Origin: CAZQGO01 sp964593065
Lineage (GTDB): Bacteria; Oederibacteriota; JAAXVQ01
NCBI GenBank assembly: GCA_964593065.1
Contig: CAZQGO010000011.1
Span: forward strand, 1 to 64,000
DNA: 64,000 nt
Direction: 5' to 3'
Shown here piece after piece: positions 7,420-17,093 of the stretch; positions within the stretch are counted from its first letter, which is position 1, and each line of letters starts with the position of its first letter. Under the pieces are notes generated by a model, which was given only the letters and a program-made list of their open reading frames with translations, made no database searches and was not told the origin of the DNA. A program made the translations under genes and the position numbers.

Positions 7420-9711
7420 GTGGCCGTCAAAACCCTAGCCCAGGCTCAGGACGCGCGTCTCATCAAACTCTGCGACCGCGCGAACGCTCTGCTTCTCTAC
7501 CTGCTCTTTTTCACGATTCCCCTGTTCTTCGTGATCTATACCCGCGACCAGTTCGAACTTCCCAAGCTGACCCTGCTGCGAGTCCTGACCATCATCATGC
7601 TGGGCGTGTGGCTGATTCGCGTCTTGGCCGCACGGCGCGTGGCTTTTCGGACCACCCCCCTCGATATCCCGCTGTTGGCCTGGCTGGGCCTGCAAGTGCT
7701 GACCTTGTTCAGCAGCGTCTCCCTCTATATCTCCTGGCTGGGCGAATACGAGAATTTCCGCGGCCTGCTGACGGTCGGCAACTATTTCGTTCTCTTCTAC
7801 CTGGCCGTGAATTTCATCCGCAGCCGACAGCAGATCGACCACCTGCTGATGGCCATCCTGCTTTCCGGCCTGCTGGTCACCGCCTACGGCATTTCCCAGT
7901 TTTTGGGCGTGGACTTCATTTACTGGAACCCCACCTCGATCGCCAAGGGGCGCTACTTCTCCACCCTGGGAAACCCCAATTTCCTGGCCGCCTACCTGGC
8001 CATGGTCATGCCCCTGCTCGTGATCTTCTTCGTGGAAACCCGTTCGCTCTTCAAGCGCCTGCTGTTGTTCGTCAGCTTCACGGGCATGTTCTTCGCACTC
8101 ATGGGTACCTGGAGCCGGGGCGGCTTCCTGGGGCTCGTGGCCGCCCTGCTGGTCCTGGTCGGCTTCGGGCTGGTCCAGGGCATCCAGCAGCTGCGCGCCG
8201 CTTCCCGCCAGGCGGGACTGGGCGCGGGCGCCTGGCTGGGGCAGATGCTGCGCCAGCACCGCACCTGGGTGATCTTCCTGGGCCTGACCCTGGGCATCCT
8301 CGTGCTCATCTCCGCCACCTTCGGACGTCACCACATGGTCCGGGTCTATTCCTCCATCGTGCACATCCAGGACGCCGTGAAGGTCTCCCGCCTGCACATC
8401 TGGGGACCTGGCCTGCAAATTTTCCTGCACCATCCCATTCTCGGCACGGGCCTGGACACGTTTAAAACCATGTTTCCCCAATACGCCACACCGGCCTTCG
8501 CGGCCATCGACGGCGCCAACGTGGCCTCCCGCACGGCGCACAACGAAATCCTGCAAGTCCTGGCCACGCAGGGGCTCATCGGCTTGGCGGTGGTCGCCTG
8601 GCTGACCATCGCCTTCCTGCGCATCTGGTGGCTGGCCTACCGCCGCAGCCGGCAGGTGTGGCGGGATCGTCTGATCCTGGTCGGGTTGCTGGGAAGCTGG
8701 CTGGCCTATTCCGTGCAGAACATCTTCTCCTTCGGCGTGGCCGCGATCGACACCTTCTACTGGCTCATCCTGGCCCTGACCGTGCTGCTGTCCATCTCCC
8801 CGGAGGAACAGGCCTTGCGGGCTCCGGCTCAGACCCCGGCGGAACCATCCCGGCCTTTTGTAAACTTCCTGAGCCGCAACCGCTCCTGGGTCATGCTGCT
8901 GGTCGCAGCGGCGGTGGCCTGGTCTTCCTGGCAGGCCTGCCGGGTATTTCTGGCGGATTTGGCTTACAACCGCGGAAGCATTCTCCGCCTGCAGGGCCAG
9001 CTGGACGCCACCCAGGCGGAGTATACGCGCGCGGCCGCCTTGGTGCCCAGCGAGGTAAAATACCTGGTGTACGAGGGATTGGCGTTCGAGGAGAAGGCCA
9101 AAGCCGCCACGGACAAGGAAACCCAGAAGAAATACATCGCGCACGCCATCGAACTGTACCGGCGAAGCTTGAAACTCAACCCGGTCAATGCCTACTATCT
9201 GGGCAATCTGGGGCGGGCCTACGGCTTTGCCGCCCTGCTCGAGGACGATCCCACCCCGGATTTCGACCTGGCCGCCGAATATTACCGGCGGGCCATCGCG
9301 GCGGCGCCCGTGACCGTCCTGTTTTATCACAATTTGGCCATGCTGTACCTAACCCGCAACCAAGTCAAGGAATTCGATGAACTGATGGAACGATTGGCCG
9401 CCTTTGATCCGGGAGAGGCGTCACGGCTGGCGTTCACGGCAGGCAACAATTACTACAATCTGCGGGACCTGCCCCTGGCCAAGGAGTATTACGACCGGGC
9501 CCTGGCGCTGAATCCGGATTATCCGGAAGCCCGCTATAATCTGGGCGTGACCCTGGTCCAGCTGGGAAATCTCCGCGACGCCTTGACCCAATGGCGACAA
9601 GCGCTGGAACTCAAGCCCGACTTCGAGCCGGCGCGTCAGATGCTGCTGCGGTATCACTCCCGAACCGGCTCCCAGGCCGCTTCCGGCGGCGATTTCATTC
9701 TGCACCACTAG
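7420..9711 (+). CDS. O-antigen ligase/polymerase-like membrane protein with C-terminal TPRs
   Basis: The 763-aa protein has about a dozen hydrophobic helices in its first 500 residues, including a Wzy_C/O-antigen ligase region (GTLGNPNFLAAYLAM-like segment, GTWSRGG, and HNEILQVLATQGLIG typical of the family loop), then a soluble C-terminus with tetratricopeptide repeats (about 530-750). Members polymerise or transfer undecaprenyl-linked glycans at the outer face of the inner membrane. The substrate is unknown, and no sugar-transfer genes are adjacent. A GTG start at 7420 is preferred because GGGAGGTG lies 8 nt upstream; a TTG at 7399 is also in frame. Its stop overlaps the dnaE stop by 4 nt. 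Confidence 0.85.
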   Translation: MAVKTLAQAQDARLIKLCDRANALLLYLLFFTIPLFFVIYTRDQFELPKLTLLRVLTIIMLGVWLIRVLAARRVAFRTTPLDIPLLAWLGLQVLTLFSSVSLYISWLGEYENFRGLLTVGNYFVLFYLAVNFIRSRQQIDHLLMAILLSGLLVTAYGISQFLGVDFIYWNPTSIAKGRYFSTLGNPNFLAAYLAMVMPLLVIFFVETRSLFKRLLLFVSFTGMFFALMGTWSRGGFLGLVAALLVLVGFGLVQGIQQLRAASRQAGLGAGAWLGQMLRQHRTWVIFLGLTLGILVLISATFGRHHMVRVYSSIVHIQDAVKVSRLHIWGPGLQIFLHHPILGTGLDTFKTMFPQYATPAFAAIDGANVASRTAHNEILQVLATQGLIGLAVVAWLTIAFLRIWWLAYRRSRQVWRDRLILVGLLGSWLAYSVQNIFSFGVAAIDTFYWLILALTVLLSISPEEQALRAPAQTPAEPSRPFVNFLSRNRSWVMLLVAAAVAWSSWQACRVFLADLAYNRGSILRLQGQLDATQAEYTRAAALVPSEVKYLVYEGLAFEEKAKAATDKETQKKYIAHAIELYRRSLKLNPVNAYYLGNLGRAYGFAALLEDDPTPDFDLAAEYYRRAIAAAPVTVLFYHNLAMLYLTRNQVKEFDELMERLAAFDPGEASRLAFTAGNNYYNLRDLPLAKEYYDRALALNPDYPEARYNLGVTLVQLGNLRDALTQWRQALELKPDFEPARQMLLRYHSRTGSQAASGGDFILHH

Positions 9712-12700
9712 GCCGGCGCCGAGCCGGGAGGAAAACCCTCCACGATCACACGGTCCGTGCCCAGCAACCGCTTGAGTTCCGCCACCAGGTTTCCGCTCAG
9801 GGTCACTGCATACCGTTCGGGCAGCATTTCCACCACTTCCCCGTGGTGCTCGGTCTGCACATGCAGGAACACGCGGACCGGCCCTGGTTGGCCGGCGAGC
9901 AGCTCCTTCAGGCTCTCCAGCAGCTCCTCTCCCAGCGTGGCACCCATGTACAGATGCAGATTCCGGCTCAGGCGCGCATAGGCCTGGGACATCGGCACGA
10001 TGTCCGTGGCCACGAGCTTGGTCTCCTCTCCGCTCCGGTCCACCCGCCCGACGACAAAGAGCATGGCGTCCTTGACCAGGTAGTTTCCATGGCGCCCCAG
10101 GAGATCCGGCCAGACGATGACCTCCACCAGACCCTCGATATCCTCCAGGGAGAAGCGCAGCATGGGCTCCTTGCGCCGGGTGGTGCTGCGCCGTATGCCC
10201 ACGACTTCGCCGCCGATGACGACCGCCTGGCCTTCGTTCAAGGCGTCCAGGCCCCCTGTGGTGGCGGTGGAAAAGGTCGCCAGCAGGGCCTGATACTGGG
10301 CCAGGGGATGGCCGCTGAGGTAAAACCCCAGGACTTCCTTTTCCTGGGCCAAGCGGATGGTTTCGGCTTCCGGCGGCAAGGTTTCCGGAACTTCCTCGGC
10401 GCCGGAAGGACCCATTTCGGAAAACATGGAAATCTGGCCCAGATCTCTCTCGGCCTGGATCTTCTGCGCCGCGGCCAGCACCTGGGGCATTTGGGCCAGC
10501 ATCTGGGCCCGGGAGGAATTCAGCGCGTCGCAGGCACCGGCCTTGATGAGGCTTTCCAGCACGCGGGTGTTGACCGTCTTCAAATCCACCCGGCCGCAGA
10601 AATCCGCCAAGTTGCGGAAGGCGCCGCGTGCCTCGCGTTCCTGGCGGATCAACTGGGCCGCGCCGGTGCCGATATTGCGGATGGCCGCCAGGCCGAAGCG
10701 CACGCCCTTGCCTTCCACGGAGAAGCGTTCGCGGCTGGCGTTCACGTCCGGCCCGAGCACTTTCAGCCCCAGCCGGCGGCACTCGGCGACCAGCTGGGCG
10801 ACCTTGTCGGTGTTGCCCATTTCATTGGAAAGCATGGCCGCCATGTATTCGACGGTATAGTTGGCCTTCAGGTAGGCGGTTCGGTACGCCACCAGGGCGT
10901 AGGCCAAGCTGTGCGACTTGTTGAAGCCGTATTCCCCGAACCGCGCCATGAGGTCGAAGATTTTCTCGGCCCGTTCCGCCTCGATCCCCTGGCCGCGGGC
11001 TCCGGTCATGAAACGTTCGCGCTGCTGCTCGATGATCTCCGGATTTTTTTTGCCCATGGCCCGGCGCAGGAGGTCCGCCTGGGCGAAATTGAAATTGCCC
11101 AGGCGTACGGCGATCTCCATGACCTGCTCCTGATAGACGATGGTTCCGTAGGTTTCGGCCAGGATGCCTTCCAGGGCCGGGTGGATGTAGGTGATGGGCA
11201 GGCGGCCCTGCTTGCGCTGGATGAATTCGTCGATCACGGCCATGGGGCCGGGCCGGTACAAGGCGGTGAGCGCGCAGATTTCCTGCAGGGATCTTGGTTT
11301 CAGGCGCCGCAGCAGGTCCCGCATGCCGGCGGATTCCAGCTGAAAAACTCCGACGGTCTGTCCTTCCCCCAGCAGTTTGAAGGTCGGTTCGTCGTCCAAG
11401 GGCAATTGTTCCAGTTCCAGGCGCTGGCCGCGGTGCCAGGAGATTTCCTCCAACGCGTCGGCAATGATCGACAAGGTGCGCAGCCCCAGGAAATCGATTT
11501 TCAGGAGCCCCAGCCGTTCGAGCGATTCCATGGGGTACTGGGTGGTCAGAGTGACGCCCCCGGGCGAAGCGGCCCCGCCGGCGCCCGAGCGCGCGCTTTT
11601 GGTCTGGCACAAGGGCACGAGTTCCATCAGGGGCTGGCGGGAAATGACCACGCCGGCGGCATGGGTGGATGCATGGCGCACCTGCCCTTCCAGGGTTTGC
11701 GCGATGTCCAGCAGCGTGCGCACGCGTGGGTCCCCCTGCGCCAGCTCCGACAGCTCCGGGACCTCCTCCAGCGCCCTCGCCAGGGTGATGTCAAGCTGGG
11801 GTGGAATCATCTTGGCCAGGCGGTCGACCTCTTCGTAGGGATAGGCCAGCACGCGGCCCACGTCCCGCACGGCGGCCTTGGCCGCCATGGTGCCGAAAGT
11901 GATGATCTGGGCCACGTTCTCCTGCCCGTACTTGCGGGTCACGTAGCGGATGACTTCCTCCCGCCCGGTGTCGGAAAAATCCACGTCAATGTCCGGCGGG
12001 CTGATGCGGTCGGGATTCAAAAACCGCTCGAAGATCAGGCCGTAGCGCAGGGGGTCGATGTCGGTGATGCCCAGCAAGTAGGCGACCAGCGAGCCGGCCG
12101 CGGACCCGCGGCCCGGGCCCACGGGAATGCCTTGTTCGCGGGCATAGCGGATGAAATCCCAGACGATGAGGAAATAGCCGGCATACCCCATCTGGCGGAT
12201 GACCTCCAACTCGTGCCCCAGGCGTTCCCGCACGGCCGTATTGGCTTCCGGGTAACGCGCGGGCAGGGCTTGGTGGCACAACCAGGATAGATAGGCGTCC
12301 AACTCCTCCGGGGAGCCGGGAGTGAGCGCGCCGGGCAGGCGGCCGCGCGCCTCGGCCGGAAGCTCGTACCGCGGCAGCTGCAGAACGCTGGTCGGAATTT
12401 CCAGGTTGCAGCGCGTGGCGATCTCGTTGGCGTTGCTGCCGGCTTCCGGGATTTCCCGAAACAGGGTTTCCATCTCTTCCCCGCTTTTCAGGTAGAATTC
12501 CTTGCTCGGCAGGCGCAGGCGGTTTTCATCCTTGAAGTTGCAGTTCGTCTGCAGGCAGAGGAGCACGTCTTGGGCCAGGGCGTCCTCGCGCCGCAGGTAA
12601 TGCACGTCGTTGGTCGCCACCACGGGCAGGTTCAATTCGCGCGACAGGTCCAGCAGTCCCCGGTTGACCGCGCCCTGCGCCGTCAAGCCCTGATCCATGA

Positions 12701-13235
12701 GTTCGAGGAAGAAATTGCCCGCGCCGAAAATCTGCAGGTACTCGTCGGCCCGCTGGCGCGCCAGAGGCATTTCGCCCTTCTGGACCAGCTGCGGAATCTC
12801 TCCCTGCAGGCAGGCGGACAACCCGATCAGCCCGGCGGCGTGCTTGGCCAGGACTTCCCGGTCGATGCGCGGGCGGTAATAAAATCCCTGCAGGAAGCCG
12901 ATGGAAGCCAAGGCCACCAGGTTGCGGTAGCCCGCGTAGTCACGGGCCAGGAGCACGAGGTGGTTCGAGGCGTCTTTCATGCCGTGGTTGGAACGCTTGT
13001 CCAGCCGGGAGGCCGGCGCCACATAGGCTTCCATGCCGAGGATGGGCTTGACGCCGTGCTTGAGGCAGGTGTGGTAGAACTCGATCGCCCCGTAGAGGGC
13101 GCCGTGGTCCGTGAGCGCCAAGGCGGGCATTTTCAATTCACGGGCGCGCTGGATCAGGGCCGGCAGCTTGCAGGCCCCGTCCAACAGGGAATATTCGCTG
13201 TGAACGTGGAGGTGTACGAAGTTTCGAAAGGGCAT
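9708..13235 (-). CDS. dnaE: DNA polymerase III subunit alpha
   Basis: This is the replicative C-family polymerase. The 1175-aa protein has an N-terminal PHP domain (HLHVHSEYSLLDG, LTDHG, NDVHYL), palm motifs GPGRGSAAGSLVAYLLG and PDIDVDFSD, the fingers region (YRPGPM), tandem helix-hairpin-helix and a C-terminal OB fold. No intein or split is seen. The start at 13235 (MPFRNFVHLHVHSEYS) is chosen because homologues begin just before the PHP motif; an in-frame codon at 13274 would add 13 residues. It is transcribed convergently with the gene ending at 9711. Confidence 0.97.
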   Translation of the reverse strand: MPFRNFVHLHVHSEYSLLDGACKLPALIQRARELKMPALALTDHGALYGAIEFYHTCLKHGVKPILGMEAYVAPASRLDKRSNHGMKDASNHLVLLARDYAGYRNLVALASIGFLQGFYYRPRIDREVLAKHAAGLIGLSACLQGEIPQLVQKGEMPLARQRADEYLQIFGAGNFFLELMDQGLTAQGAVNRGLLDLSRELNLPVVATNDVHYLRREDALAQDVLLCLQTNCNFKDENRLRLPSKEFYLKSGEEMETLFREIPEAGSNANEIATRCNLEIPTSVLQLPRYELPAEARGRLPGALTPGSPEELDAYLSWLCHQALPARYPEANTAVRERLGHELEVIRQMGYAGYFLIVWDFIRYAREQGIPVGPGRGSAAGSLVAYLLGITDIDPLRYGLIFERFLNPDRISPPDIDVDFSDTGREEVIRYVTRKYGQENVAQIITFGTMAAKAAVRDVGRVLAYPYEEVDRLAKMIPPQLDITLARALEEVPELSELAQGDPRVRTLLDIAQTLEGQVRHASTHAAGVVISRQPLMELVPLCQTKSARSGAGGAASPGGVTLTTQYPMESLERLGLLKIDFLGLRTLSIIADALEEISWHRGQRLELEQLPLDDEPTFKLLGEGQTVGVFQLESAGMRDLLRRLKPRSLQEICALTALYRPGPMAVIDEFIQRKQGRLPITYIHPALEGILAETYGTIVYQEQVMEIAVRLGNFNFAQADLLRRAMGKKNPEIIEQQRERFMTGARGQGIEAERAEKIFDLMARFGEYGFNKSHSLAYALVAYRTAYLKANYTVEYMAAMLSNEMGNTDKVAQLVAECRRLGLKVLGPDVNASRERFSVEGKGVRFGLAAIRNIGTGAAQLIRQEREARGAFRNLADFCGRVDLKTVNTRVLESLIKAGACDALNSSRAQMLAQMPQVLAAAQKIQAERDLGQISMFSEMGPSGAEEVPETLPPEAETIRLAQEKEVLGFYLSGHPLAQYQALLATFSTATTGGLDALNEGQAVVIGGEVVGIRRSTTRRKEPMLRFSLEDIEGLVEVIVWPDLLGRHGNYLVKDAMLFVVGRVDRSGEETKLVATDIVPMSQAYARLSRNLHLYMGATLGEELLESLKELLAGQPGPVRVFLHVQTEHHGEVVEMLPERYAVTLSGNLVAELKRLLGTDRVIVEGFPPGSAPA

Positions 13236-13282
13236 CACGATTCCCGGGGCAGGCCGTCCGGCGTGGGACGGCAAATTGGGGA

Positions 13283-13337
13283 GGGCACGGCGGGCCGTGC
13301 CCCTCTCCCGGCAGGCGCGCCGGCATGGCCGCGCCTG
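13283..13337 (-). repeat. Two tandem hairpins between yjbQ and dnaE
   Basis: Two perfect 8-bp GC-rich inverted repeats lie in the 105-nt gap: 13312-13319 with 13330-13337 (loop 10) and 13283-13290 with 13295-13302 (loop 4). Neither is followed by a T-run, so they are not classical terminators. They could slow polymerase or protect the 3' end of the guaBA-yjbQ message. Confidence 0.4.
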
Positions 13338-13340
13338 AAT

Positions 13341-13811
13341 TTATTTTTCCGGTTCCGAGCGGGACCCCATGATCTGCAACACGACCCGCCGCGTCCGCGG
13401 GCGCGTGTCGTGGTCGATGACGACCACTTGCTGCCAGGTCCCTAAAACGAGCTCTCCCGCCATGACGGGAATCGTCAGGGACGGCCCCAGCAGGCTGCTA
13501 CGAAGGTGGGAACCGCCGTTGTCGTCGCCCCAGGTCCGGTGATGCGCCCAGTCGCGGCCGAAGGGCATGAGGCTTTCGAGGACCGCGCGGAGGTCGGTCT
13601 GGGATCCGGGTTCGAACTCCATGGTGGTGACCGAGGCCGTGGAGCCGGGAATGAATACCGTGGCCAGACCTTGGCGCAGGCCGCTGGCGCGCACCAGGGC
13701 TTGAACTTCCGGAGTGATGTCCTGCACGTCGTCCCGGCCGCGGGTGCGCAGGCTCAGTTCACGGGTCTGGATGCACCAGGGCGGGCTCCCGTCCCGAGTC
13801 TTGCCGGACAT
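13341..13811 (-). CDS. YjbQ family protein (UPF0047)
   Basis: The 156-aa protein has the YjbQ fold signature: FIPGSTASVTTMEFEPG (about 54-70), the HHRTWGDDNGGSHLRSSLLG metal-site region and the C-terminal GTWQQVVVIDHDTRPRTRRV. Family members are small beta-rich hexamers or trimers, some with weak thiamin phosphate synthase activity; the physiological role is uncertain. It starts 3 nt after the guaA stop and is likely cotranscribed with guaBA. Confidence 0.9.
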   Translation of the reverse strand: MSGKTRDGSPPWCIQTRELSLRTRGRDDVQDITPEVQALVRASGLRQGLATVFIPGSTASVTTMEFEPGSQTDLRAVLESLMPFGRDWAHHRTWGDDNGGSHLRSSLLGPSLTIPVMAGELVLGTWQQVVVIDHDTRPRTRRVVLQIMGSRSEPEK

Positions 13812-13814
13812 GGC

Positions 13815-15362
13815 TCACTCCCACTCGATGGTCGCCGGAGGCTTGGAGGAAATGTCCAGCACCACGCGGTTGATGCCTTGAACTTCGTTGATGATGCGGT
13901 TGGCCACGCGTCCCAGGAGTTCCTGCGGCAGATAGGCCCAGTCCGCGGTCATGGCATCCACGCTGGTGACGGCGCGCAGCGCGGCCACGTGCTCGTAGGT
14001 CCGCTCGTCGCCCATCACTCCCACGGACTTGACCGGCAGCAAAACCGTGAACGCCTGCCATAGCTGGCGGTAATACCCCGCGCGCTTGATTTCCTCGACG
14101 AACAACGCGTCCGCCCGGCGCAGCAGCGCCAGGCGTTCCGGCGTCACTTCGCCCAGGATCCGGATCGCCAGGCCCGGCCCCGGGAAGGGCTGGCGCCAGA
14201 CCAAGTCCTCCGGCAGACCGAGCGTTTCACCCACCCGCCGCACCTCGTCCTTGAAAAGCTCCCGGAGGGGCTCCACCAGCCGGAACCGCATCTGGGCCGG
14301 CAGTCCGCCGACGTTGTGGTGCGATTTAATCGTGGCCGACGGTCCCTTCACCGACACGCTCTCGATGACGTCCGGATAGATCGTCCCCTGCGCCAAAAAA
14401 TCAAACTGCCCGAGGCGCTGCGATTCGCGCTCGAAAACCTCGATGAACTTGGAGCCGATCCGCTTGCGCTTCTCCTCCGGGTCGGTCACTCCGGCCAGGG
14501 CCTCCAGGAATTCCCGGGCGGCATCGACCACCTCCAGGCGCAGGGCGTGGTGGCGGCGGAAGATTTCCGCCACCCGTTCGACCTCGCCCGCCCGGAGCAA
14601 GCCGTTGTCGATCAGCATGCAGGTCAGCTGCTTGCCCACGGCGCGGTCCAAGAGCGCGGCGGCGACGGAGGAATCCACGCCTCCCGAAAGGCCCAGCAGC
14701 ACCCGGGCCCCGCCCACCTGGCTGCGGATGTCGGACACGGCCTGTTCAATGAACGCCGCAGGCGTCCACGAGCCCGAGCAGCCGCAGATGGCATACAGGA
14801 AATTTTCCAGGATGCGCGGGCCCTCGTCGGTGTGCCGCACCTCGGGATGGAACTGCAACCCGTAGACGGGGATTTCCTCCCCGGCGATGGCCGCCAGGGG
14901 CGCGTTGTCGGTGGACCCGATGACCTTGAACCGCGGAGGCAGGCCGGCCAGGCGGTCGCCGTGGCTCATCCAGACCTTGGTGCGGGCGCGCAAGCCCGCA
15001 AACAAGGGACTTGCCGGGTCGGGACACAGCTCGGCCGGGCCGTATTCACGCCGGGCCGAGGGTTCGACCTTCCCGCCCAGCACATGGGCGATCAGCTGCA
15101 TACCATAGCAGATGCCGAGTACGGGCACGCCGGAGCGGAACAATTCCGCCCCGATCTGCGGCGCCCCGGCCGAGTAGACCGATGCCGGCCCCCCGGAAAG
15201 GATGATGCCCTTGGGTGCGAGTTCCCGGATTTTTTCCGCGGCGGCGTGGAAAGGATGGATTTCGCAGTAGGTTTTCAGCTCGCGTACGCGCCGGGCGATC
15301 AGCTGGGTGTACTGGGAGCCGAAATCGAGGATGAGAATGCTATCTTGCTGGGCCGTGCTCAC
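13815..15362 (-). CDS. guaA: GMP synthase (glutamine-hydrolysing)
   Basis: It converts XMP to GMP using glutamine and ATP. The 515-aa protein has a class I glutamine amidotransferase domain with the nucleophile in GICYGMQL (C85) and catalytic His/Glu in LQFHPEV, then an ATP-pyrophosphatase domain with the PP-loop GLSGGVDSS, and the C-terminal dimerisation domain ending PPATIEWE. The GTG start at 15362 is supported by GGAGAGG upstream and by family length; the frame stays open to 16271 but that part is only antisense-frame shadow of guaB. It is downstream of guaB. Confidence 0.97.
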   Translation of the reverse strand: MSTAQQDSILILDFGSQYTQLIARRVRELKTYCEIHPFHAAAEKIRELAPKGIILSGGPASVYSAGAPQIGAELFRSGVPVLGICYGMQLIAHVLGGKVEPSARREYGPAELCPDPASPLFAGLRARTKVWMSHGDRLAGLPPRFKVIGSTDNAPLAAIAGEEIPVYGLQFHPEVRHTDEGPRILENFLYAICGCSGSWTPAAFIEQAVSDIRSQVGGARVLLGLSGGVDSSVAAALLDRAVGKQLTCMLIDNGLLRAGEVERVAEIFRRHHALRLEVVDAAREFLEALAGVTDPEEKRKRIGSKFIEVFERESQRLGQFDFLAQGTIYPDVIESVSVKGPSATIKSHHNVGGLPAQMRFRLVEPLRELFKDEVRRVGETLGLPEDLVWRQPFPGPGLAIRILGEVTPERLALLRRADALFVEEIKRAGYYRQLWQAFTVLLPVKSVGVMGDERTYEHVAALRAVTSVDAMTADWAYLPQELLGRVANRIINEVQGINRVVLDISSKPPATIEWE

Positions 15363-15430
15363 TGTGCCTCTCCGGGAGTTGATGGCCGCCGCGGGCCGAG
15401 CCGAGCCGGTGTTGCCGCCCCGAGGCCGCG

Positions 15431-16903
15431 TCAGATTTCGCTGGGGGAACGGTAGTTGGGCGCCTCGTTGGTGATGACGATATCGTGGGGATGCCCTTCC
15501 CGCAGGGCGGCAAGGGAGACGCGGACGAATTTGGCCTTGCGCTGGAGTTCCTCCAGCGTGCGGGACCCGCAGTATCCCATGCCGGAACGCAAGCCCCCGA
15601 TCAGCATGAAGACCGAGGCGGACAAGGGTCCGCGGTAGGGAACACGGCCCTCCACCCCTTCGGGCACCAGTTTCGCATCCTCCACCTCGGCCTGGAAATA
15701 CCGCTCGCGCCCGCCCTTTTTCATGGAGGTCAGGGAGCCCATGCCGCGGTAGACCTTGAAGCTGCGCCCCTCCAAGATGACGATTTCTCCCGGGCTTTCG
15801 TCCGTGCCGGCGAACAGGTTCCCGATCATGACGGCGTTCGCCCCGGCGGCCAGGGCCTTGGTGATGTCGCCGGAATACTTGATGCCGCCGTCCGCGACGA
15901 TCGGGACGCGGCCGCGCGCCGCCCGGGCGCAATCCTGAATGGCGGTGATCTGGGGAACACCCACGCCCGCGATCACGCGGGTGGTGCAAATGGAACCGGG
16001 GCCGATGCCGACTTTGACCGCGTCCGCGCCGGCCGTGATCAGGTCGCGGGTGGCCTCGGCCGTGGCCACGTTCCCGCCCATGACGTCCACCCGCGGGTAG
16101 TGGCGCTTGAGATCGCGGACCGCGGCCAGCACGTTGCGCGAATGGCCGTGGGCCGTGTCCACGCACAGGAGGTCCACGCCGGCCTCGACCAGCAGCCGGG
16201 CCCGCTCGGCCAGGTCTTTGCTCGGCCCGACGGCCGCGCCGACCCGCAGCCGCCCGTGCGCGTCCTTGCACGCGTGGGGGAAGCGCAGGCGCTTTTCGAT
16301 ATCCTTGATCGTGATCAGGCCGCGCAGCATGCCCTTGCCGTCCACGACCGGGAGTTTCTCGATGCGGTGCTTGTAGAGAATCTCCTCGGCCTGTTTGAGA
16401 CCGGTGCCGATCGGGGCCGTCACGAGGCGTTCCTTGGTCATGACCTCGGAGATTTTTCGGTGAAAGTTCTTTTGGAAGCGGAGGTCGCGGTTGGTGAGGA
16501 TGCCCACCAGCTTGCCGTTCTGCGTGATGGGTACGCCCGAGATGCGGAAGCGGGCCATGAGCTCGGCGGCCTCGGAAATCAGATGCTCCGGGCCGAGGGT
16601 GATGGGATTCAAGATCATGCCGCTCTCGGACCGTTTGACCTTGTCCACCTCTTCGGCCTGCCGCTCCGGGGACAGATTCTTGTGCAGAATGCCGAGTCCC
16701 CCCTCCTGGGCCAGGGCGATGGCCAGGCGGGATTCGGTAACGGTGTCCATGGCCGCGGAGACGATGGGAATGAAGAGTTCGATGCGCCGCGAGAGGCGGG
16801 TCCGGACGTCGGTCTGGTTGGCCAGAATTTCGGACTTGGCGGGTTTCAGCAATACATCGTCAAACGTCAAACCCAGAGAAACACTCTTGCCTGGGGAGGG
16901 CAT
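15431..16903 (-). CDS. guaB: Inosine-5'-monophosphate dehydrogenase
   Basis: It catalyses the NAD-dependent oxidation of IMP to XMP, the committed step to GMP. The 490-aa TIM barrel is interrupted by two CBS domains (about 95-205), with the catalytic cysteine in GIGPGSICTTR (C306), the DGGIKYSGD phosphate-binding motif, and the flap near YRGMGS. It has a strong AAGGAGG ribosome site and a promoter about 60 nt upstream. It is first in a guaB-guaA-yjbQ operon. Confidence 0.97.
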   Translation of the reverse strand: MPSPGKSVSLGLTFDDVLLKPAKSEILANQTDVRTRLSRRIELFIPIVSAAMDTVTESRLAIALAQEGGLGILHKNLSPERQAEEVDKVKRSESGMILNPITLGPEHLISEAAELMARFRISGVPITQNGKLVGILTNRDLRFQKNFHRKISEVMTKERLVTAPIGTGLKQAEEILYKHRIEKLPVVDGKGMLRGLITIKDIEKRLRFPHACKDAHGRLRVGAAVGPSKDLAERARLLVEAGVDLLCVDTAHGHSRNVLAAVRDLKRHYPRVDVMGGNVATAEATRDLITAGADAVKVGIGPGSICTTRVIAGVGVPQITAIQDCARAARGRVPIVADGGIKYSGDITKALAAGANAVMIGNLFAGTDESPGEIVILEGRSFKVYRGMGSLTSMKKGGRERYFQAEVEDAKLVPEGVEGRVPYRGPLSASVFMLIGGLRSGMGYCGSRTLEELQRKAKFVRVSLAALREGHPHDIVITNEAPNYRSPSEI

Positions 16904-16962
16904 AACCAGCCTCCTTGCGGGAAAAAGCCGCGCGCTGGCGCTCGCTGCGGGAATAGAGGCGG

Positions 16963-16991
16963 ATGATAACAGAAGCCGCCGGAAAAGTCAA
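16963..16991 (-). promoter_or_regulatory. Sigma-70 promoter of guaBA
   Basis: TTGACT (16986-16991), 17-bp spacer and TATCAT (16963-16968) on the minus strand, about 60 nt before the guaB start and just beyond the groEL terminator. Confidence 0.65.
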
Positions 16992-17029
16992 GCCGCTTCC
17001 GGCGCCGGCTAACCCGTTGCAGGCCCTAT

Positions 17030-17065
17030 AAAAAAACGGCCCGGGCGGGATTGCGCCCGGGCCGT
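17030..17065 (-). terminator. Intrinsic terminator of groESL
   Basis: A perfect 12-bp GC-rich stem (17036-17047 with 17054-17065, 6-nt loop) is followed on the minus strand by a run of T residues (TTTTTT then TAT). It lies 28 nt after the groEL stop. Confidence 0.92.
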
Positions 17066-17093
17066 CCGCAGGGATTCCGGCGCGTGCCGGCGA

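Noticed and set aside
9708..13235. Intein or split in dnaE
   Set aside because: The reading frame and motif order are continuous and the length is normal.
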